Shown here: one piece after another, positions 15,346-17,205 of the stretch
How positions within the stretch are numbered: the stretch's first letter is position 1
Layout: each line of letters opens with the position of its first letter
NCBI GenBank assembly: GCA_043802925.1
Contig: JAZDKP010000127.1
Location: forward strand, 1 to 17,205
Source of the DNA: JAZDKP01 sp043802925
GTDB lineage: Bacteria; Fibrobacterota; OXYB2-FULL-49-7; JAEUSG01
Reading direction: 5' to 3'
DNA length: 17,205 nt
The notes under the pieces: model-generated
What the model was told of the DNA's origin: nothing
The model's database searches: none
The model's input: the letters and a program-made list of their open reading frames with translations, nothing else
Made by a program: the position numbers and the translations under genes

Positions 15346-16848
15346 CTATCCTTCAACGCCCAATCCGCAGCGATTGACAATAAGCTTGCCATCCAAAAAA
15401 ACCGCGTCCGCGCGGTTGCCGATGAGCTCCGGCGTCTCGAGCGGGTTGTCGCCGTAGACGACCAAATCCGCCCGCTTTCCCTTTTCAATGCTGCCCAGCG
15501 TGGCTTCAAGACCCAGGGCTTCCGCACCCTGGAGCGTGGCCATGCGGATGAAGTCCGGGATATTAAAGGCCATCCGGTCGCAAATGTCTTTGAGAAAAAG
15601 GACCATGAGCGGGAACTCAAGCCCGAGCATGGCCGGCGTGCAGGGCGGGACGCCGCCGTCATTGCCCATGGCAAAGCGCGCACCCGCGTGATAAAGAAGT
15701 CTGAAATTTTCGGTCCCAAAATTCACGACACGGGAATAATACCGGTAACGATATGAGAGATCCACGAGCCCGAACGCACGGAAGTCCTCGCTGCAGAATG
15801 CCTGCAGCGTGCGCAGGACCGCGGGCACAAGCTCCGGGAGCCAGAAATCGCGCGCCAGCGCCTCAAGATGCTCCTCGCGGAACCGGGTGATTTTGGCCAT
15901 GTCCTCCAGTTCCGCATTGGGGTCGCCGGGCACCTTCCAAGCCGTGCAGAACGCCATGGAAAGCGTGGGTTCCACCAGGGCGGCCGAAGCGGCAAGAGCA
16001 CGTAGGTCCGCTTCTTCCAGGCGCGCATCGCGCGGCAGATGCACAAGGGAGTCGATACCCGCAGCTAAGCCCCGCCTGAAACCGGCCCGCGTCACCTGAT
16101 GCAGGGTCGTGCGTTTACCCCGTGCGCGTGCGCGGTCCGCGATAACCGCGAGCTGCGCTTGCGAGAAATACGATGCGCCCGGCTTGAAATGCACGATATC
16201 CTCGCTCTGCTCCGCCACCTTGATAAAGTCCGCGTCACGGCCGTCCACGGCGCGGTCCACAGCGTCACGGAGTTCCGCTTCCCCGGCGTCAGGCCGCACC
16301 ACAATGACACCGCTGTGGGCCGAATTGTAATCCACGAACGGCAGCCCTGCAAATGTACGCACCACATTTCCCTTAAATCCAGCGGCAGGCGCCAGGTAGC
16401 CTCCGGTCGGGGAAAGAACGATTGACTGGAGAATGCGCGGCCCCTGAATGGCGCCAGAGGCGATGCGCCCGCGCAGGTTCTGGACGGGCCGGAGGTCGCC
16501 GGCCCACGCGTCGCGCAGGGTCGTGATGCCGCGAAGAACGCACTCCTCCATGTTGAGCGCGCGCTGGGTGCCTGCCAGACGTCGGGAATTGATGAATGAA
16601 AAAAGGTCCGGCATGAGGGTTGGCGATGTCAGGGCCGTATGGCAATGCGTGTTGATGAGGCCCGGAAGAACGTATTTCCCATGAAGGTCAATGGCCGCCC
16701 CACCAAACGCCTCGGGCTCCCCGGGAAGCCCGGGCAGCGCTTCGATGCGGCCCTCGTTCAGAATCAGCCGTACACCCGCGGGATGAAAGCATCCCTCGCG
16801 GACGTCAAAAAAACGGCCGTTCCTAAGCTCCAAACGATTTTCGGTCAT
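15346..16848 (-). CDS. Metal-dependent amidohydrolase (imidazolonepropionase-like superfamily)
   Basis: 500 residues, no signal peptide. Seen: an N-terminal beta-sandwich half (LELRNGRFFDV), metal-binding NTHCHT with His68 and His70, Lys210 in DFIKVAEQ (candidate carboxylated bridging lysine), His250 in TLHQVT, His270 in LVHLPRD, catalytic Asp397 in MGNDGG, and the closing strand-loop GSIEKGKRADLVVYGDNP (452-469) that returns to the sandwich. The whole metal set of the superfamily is in place, so it should be an active hydrolase of a C-N bond in a cyclic amide, peptide-like or related substrate. The 'LGSIEKGKRADLVV' type covers imidazolonepropionases, prolidase-like and xenobiotic hydrolases, and specificity cannot be narrowed. 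It overlaps the end of the upstream ATPase gene by 26 bp, suggesting translational coupling. About 130 bp separate it from the downstream secreted-protein gene. Confidence 0.9.
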   Translation of the reverse strand: MTENRLELRNGRFFDVREGCFHPAGVRLILNEGRIEALPGLPGEPEAFGGAAIDLHGKYVLPGLINTHCHTALTSPTLMPDLFSFINSRRLAGTQRALNMEECVLRGITTLRDAWAGDLRPVQNLRGRIASGAIQGPRILQSIVLSPTGGYLAPAAGFKGNVVRTFAGLPFVDYNSAHSGVIVVRPDAGEAELRDAVDRAVDGRDADFIKVAEQSEDIVHFKPGASYFSQAQLAVIADRARARGKRTTLHQVTRAGFRRGLAAGIDSLVHLPRDARLEEADLRALAASAALVEPTLSMAFCTAWKVPGDPNAELEDMAKITRFREEHLEALARDFWLPELVPAVLRTLQAFCSEDFRAFGLVDLSYRYRYYSRVVNFGTENFRLLYHAGARFAMGNDGGVPPCTPAMLGLEFPLMVLFLKDICDRMAFNIPDFIRMATLQGAEALGLEATLGSIEKGKRADLVVYGDNPLETPELIGNRADAVFLDGKLIVNRCGLGVEG

Positions 16849-17205
16849 TTAAGAAATCCCTGTAAACACGGAAATATTCGGTCTCCTCGTAAGCCACGGG
16901 AACGATCCGCTCCTCCTCAAACGCATAGAGCCCGGCGCCAGGGCAAGCGAGTACGATGGGCGAATGCGAGGCGATGATGAATTGCGCATGGCCCGCAGCC
17001 GCGGTCTCCCGCACCAGTCCCATGAATGCGATGAGGTGCTTTGGCGACAGCGCGGTCTCGGGCTCGTCAAGAAGGTACAAGCCCTTGACTTTGAATCGCG
17101 CGCGGAAAAAGGCAAGGATGGACTGGCCGTGCGACATGCTGACCAACGACGTTCCGCCGAAGTATTCGAGCAACCCCGGGTCCGCGGCGGCCCACTCGTC
17201 GAGCA
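16823..17205 (-). CDS. AAA/ABC-type ATPase, COG3910-like, C-terminal part (5' end outside window)
   Basis: The frame stays open to the window edge; the last codons upstream read LDEWAAADPG. Seen: an ABC-signature-like MSHGQS, Walker B with catalytic Glu in GLYLLDEPETALSP, a switch histidine in IIASHSPIV, and the C-terminal YEETEYFRVYRDFLNDR typical of this family. The Walker A lies outside the window. This is a soluble, stand-alone ABC-like ATPase related to OLD/SMC-type heads. Its biological role is generally unknown and it is not a transporter subunit by itself. Its stop codon lies inside the start of the amidohydrolase gene. Confidence 0.88.
   Translation of the reverse strand, partial: LDEWAAADPGLLEYFGGTSLVSMSHGQSILAFFRARFKVKGLYLLDEPETALSPKHLIAFMGLVRETAAAGHAQFIIASHSPIVLACPGAGLYAFEEERIVPVAYEETEYFRVYRDFLNDRKSFGA

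Overview
The window looks like a chromosomal stretch from a Gram-negative bacterium of the Fibrobacterota-Chlorobi-Bacteroidota (FCB) superphylum. The main reason is four large predicted secreted proteins that all end in a 'PNP'-type C-terminal domain resembling the type IX secretion (T9SS) sorting domain. Fibrobacterota or a related uncultured lineage is my best guess, with low confidence. There is no rRNA, tRNA or other phylogenetic marker. The PLP aminotransferase, the amidohydrolase and the 980-residue protein are clearly GC-richer than the regulator gene at 1806-4385 and the strongly AT-rich spacer at 4386-4717.

Layout. (1) 1-585: 3' part of a REP-associated tyrosine transposase (RAYT, Y1/HUH family). 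It carries, in frame, a small array of the GC-rich palindromic repeat that such enzymes are known to accompany. (2) 603-1792: an HPr-kinase-like P-loop protein, then a single-domain STAS anti-sigma-factor antagonist. (3) 1806-4385, minus strand: a sigma-54 activator with PAS domains, a lectin-like jelly roll that appears to be inserted inside the second PAS domain, a complete AAA+ core with GAFTGA, a Fis-type HTH, and an extra C-terminal winged helix. (4) 4386-4717: AT-rich divergent control region with repeated GTATGAC words. (5) 4718-12838: a compact four-gene operon, three secreted beta-propeller (Asp-box/BNR) proteins followed by a cytosolic class I/II PLP aminotransferase. (6) 12872-15214, minus strand: a fourth paralogue of the secreted proteins. 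(7) 15346-17205, minus strand: a metal-dependent amidohydrolase overlapping the 3' end of a COG3910-like AAA ATPase.

Working model (inference). The jelly-roll/PAS sigma-54 activator controls the divergent operon of secreted propeller proteins, which probably bind or process a surface-exposed or environmental glycan. Three of the four secreted proteins begin with a carbohydrate-binding-like jelly roll. None shows a recognisable sialidase catalytic signature, so no enzyme activity is assigned. The class I/II aminotransferase sits 20 bp behind the last secreted protein, so it is probably cotranscribed, but its substrate cannot be read from the sequence. The most interesting elements are the architecture of the regulator, the paralogue cluster it appears to control, and the transposase with its own repeat inside its reading frame.
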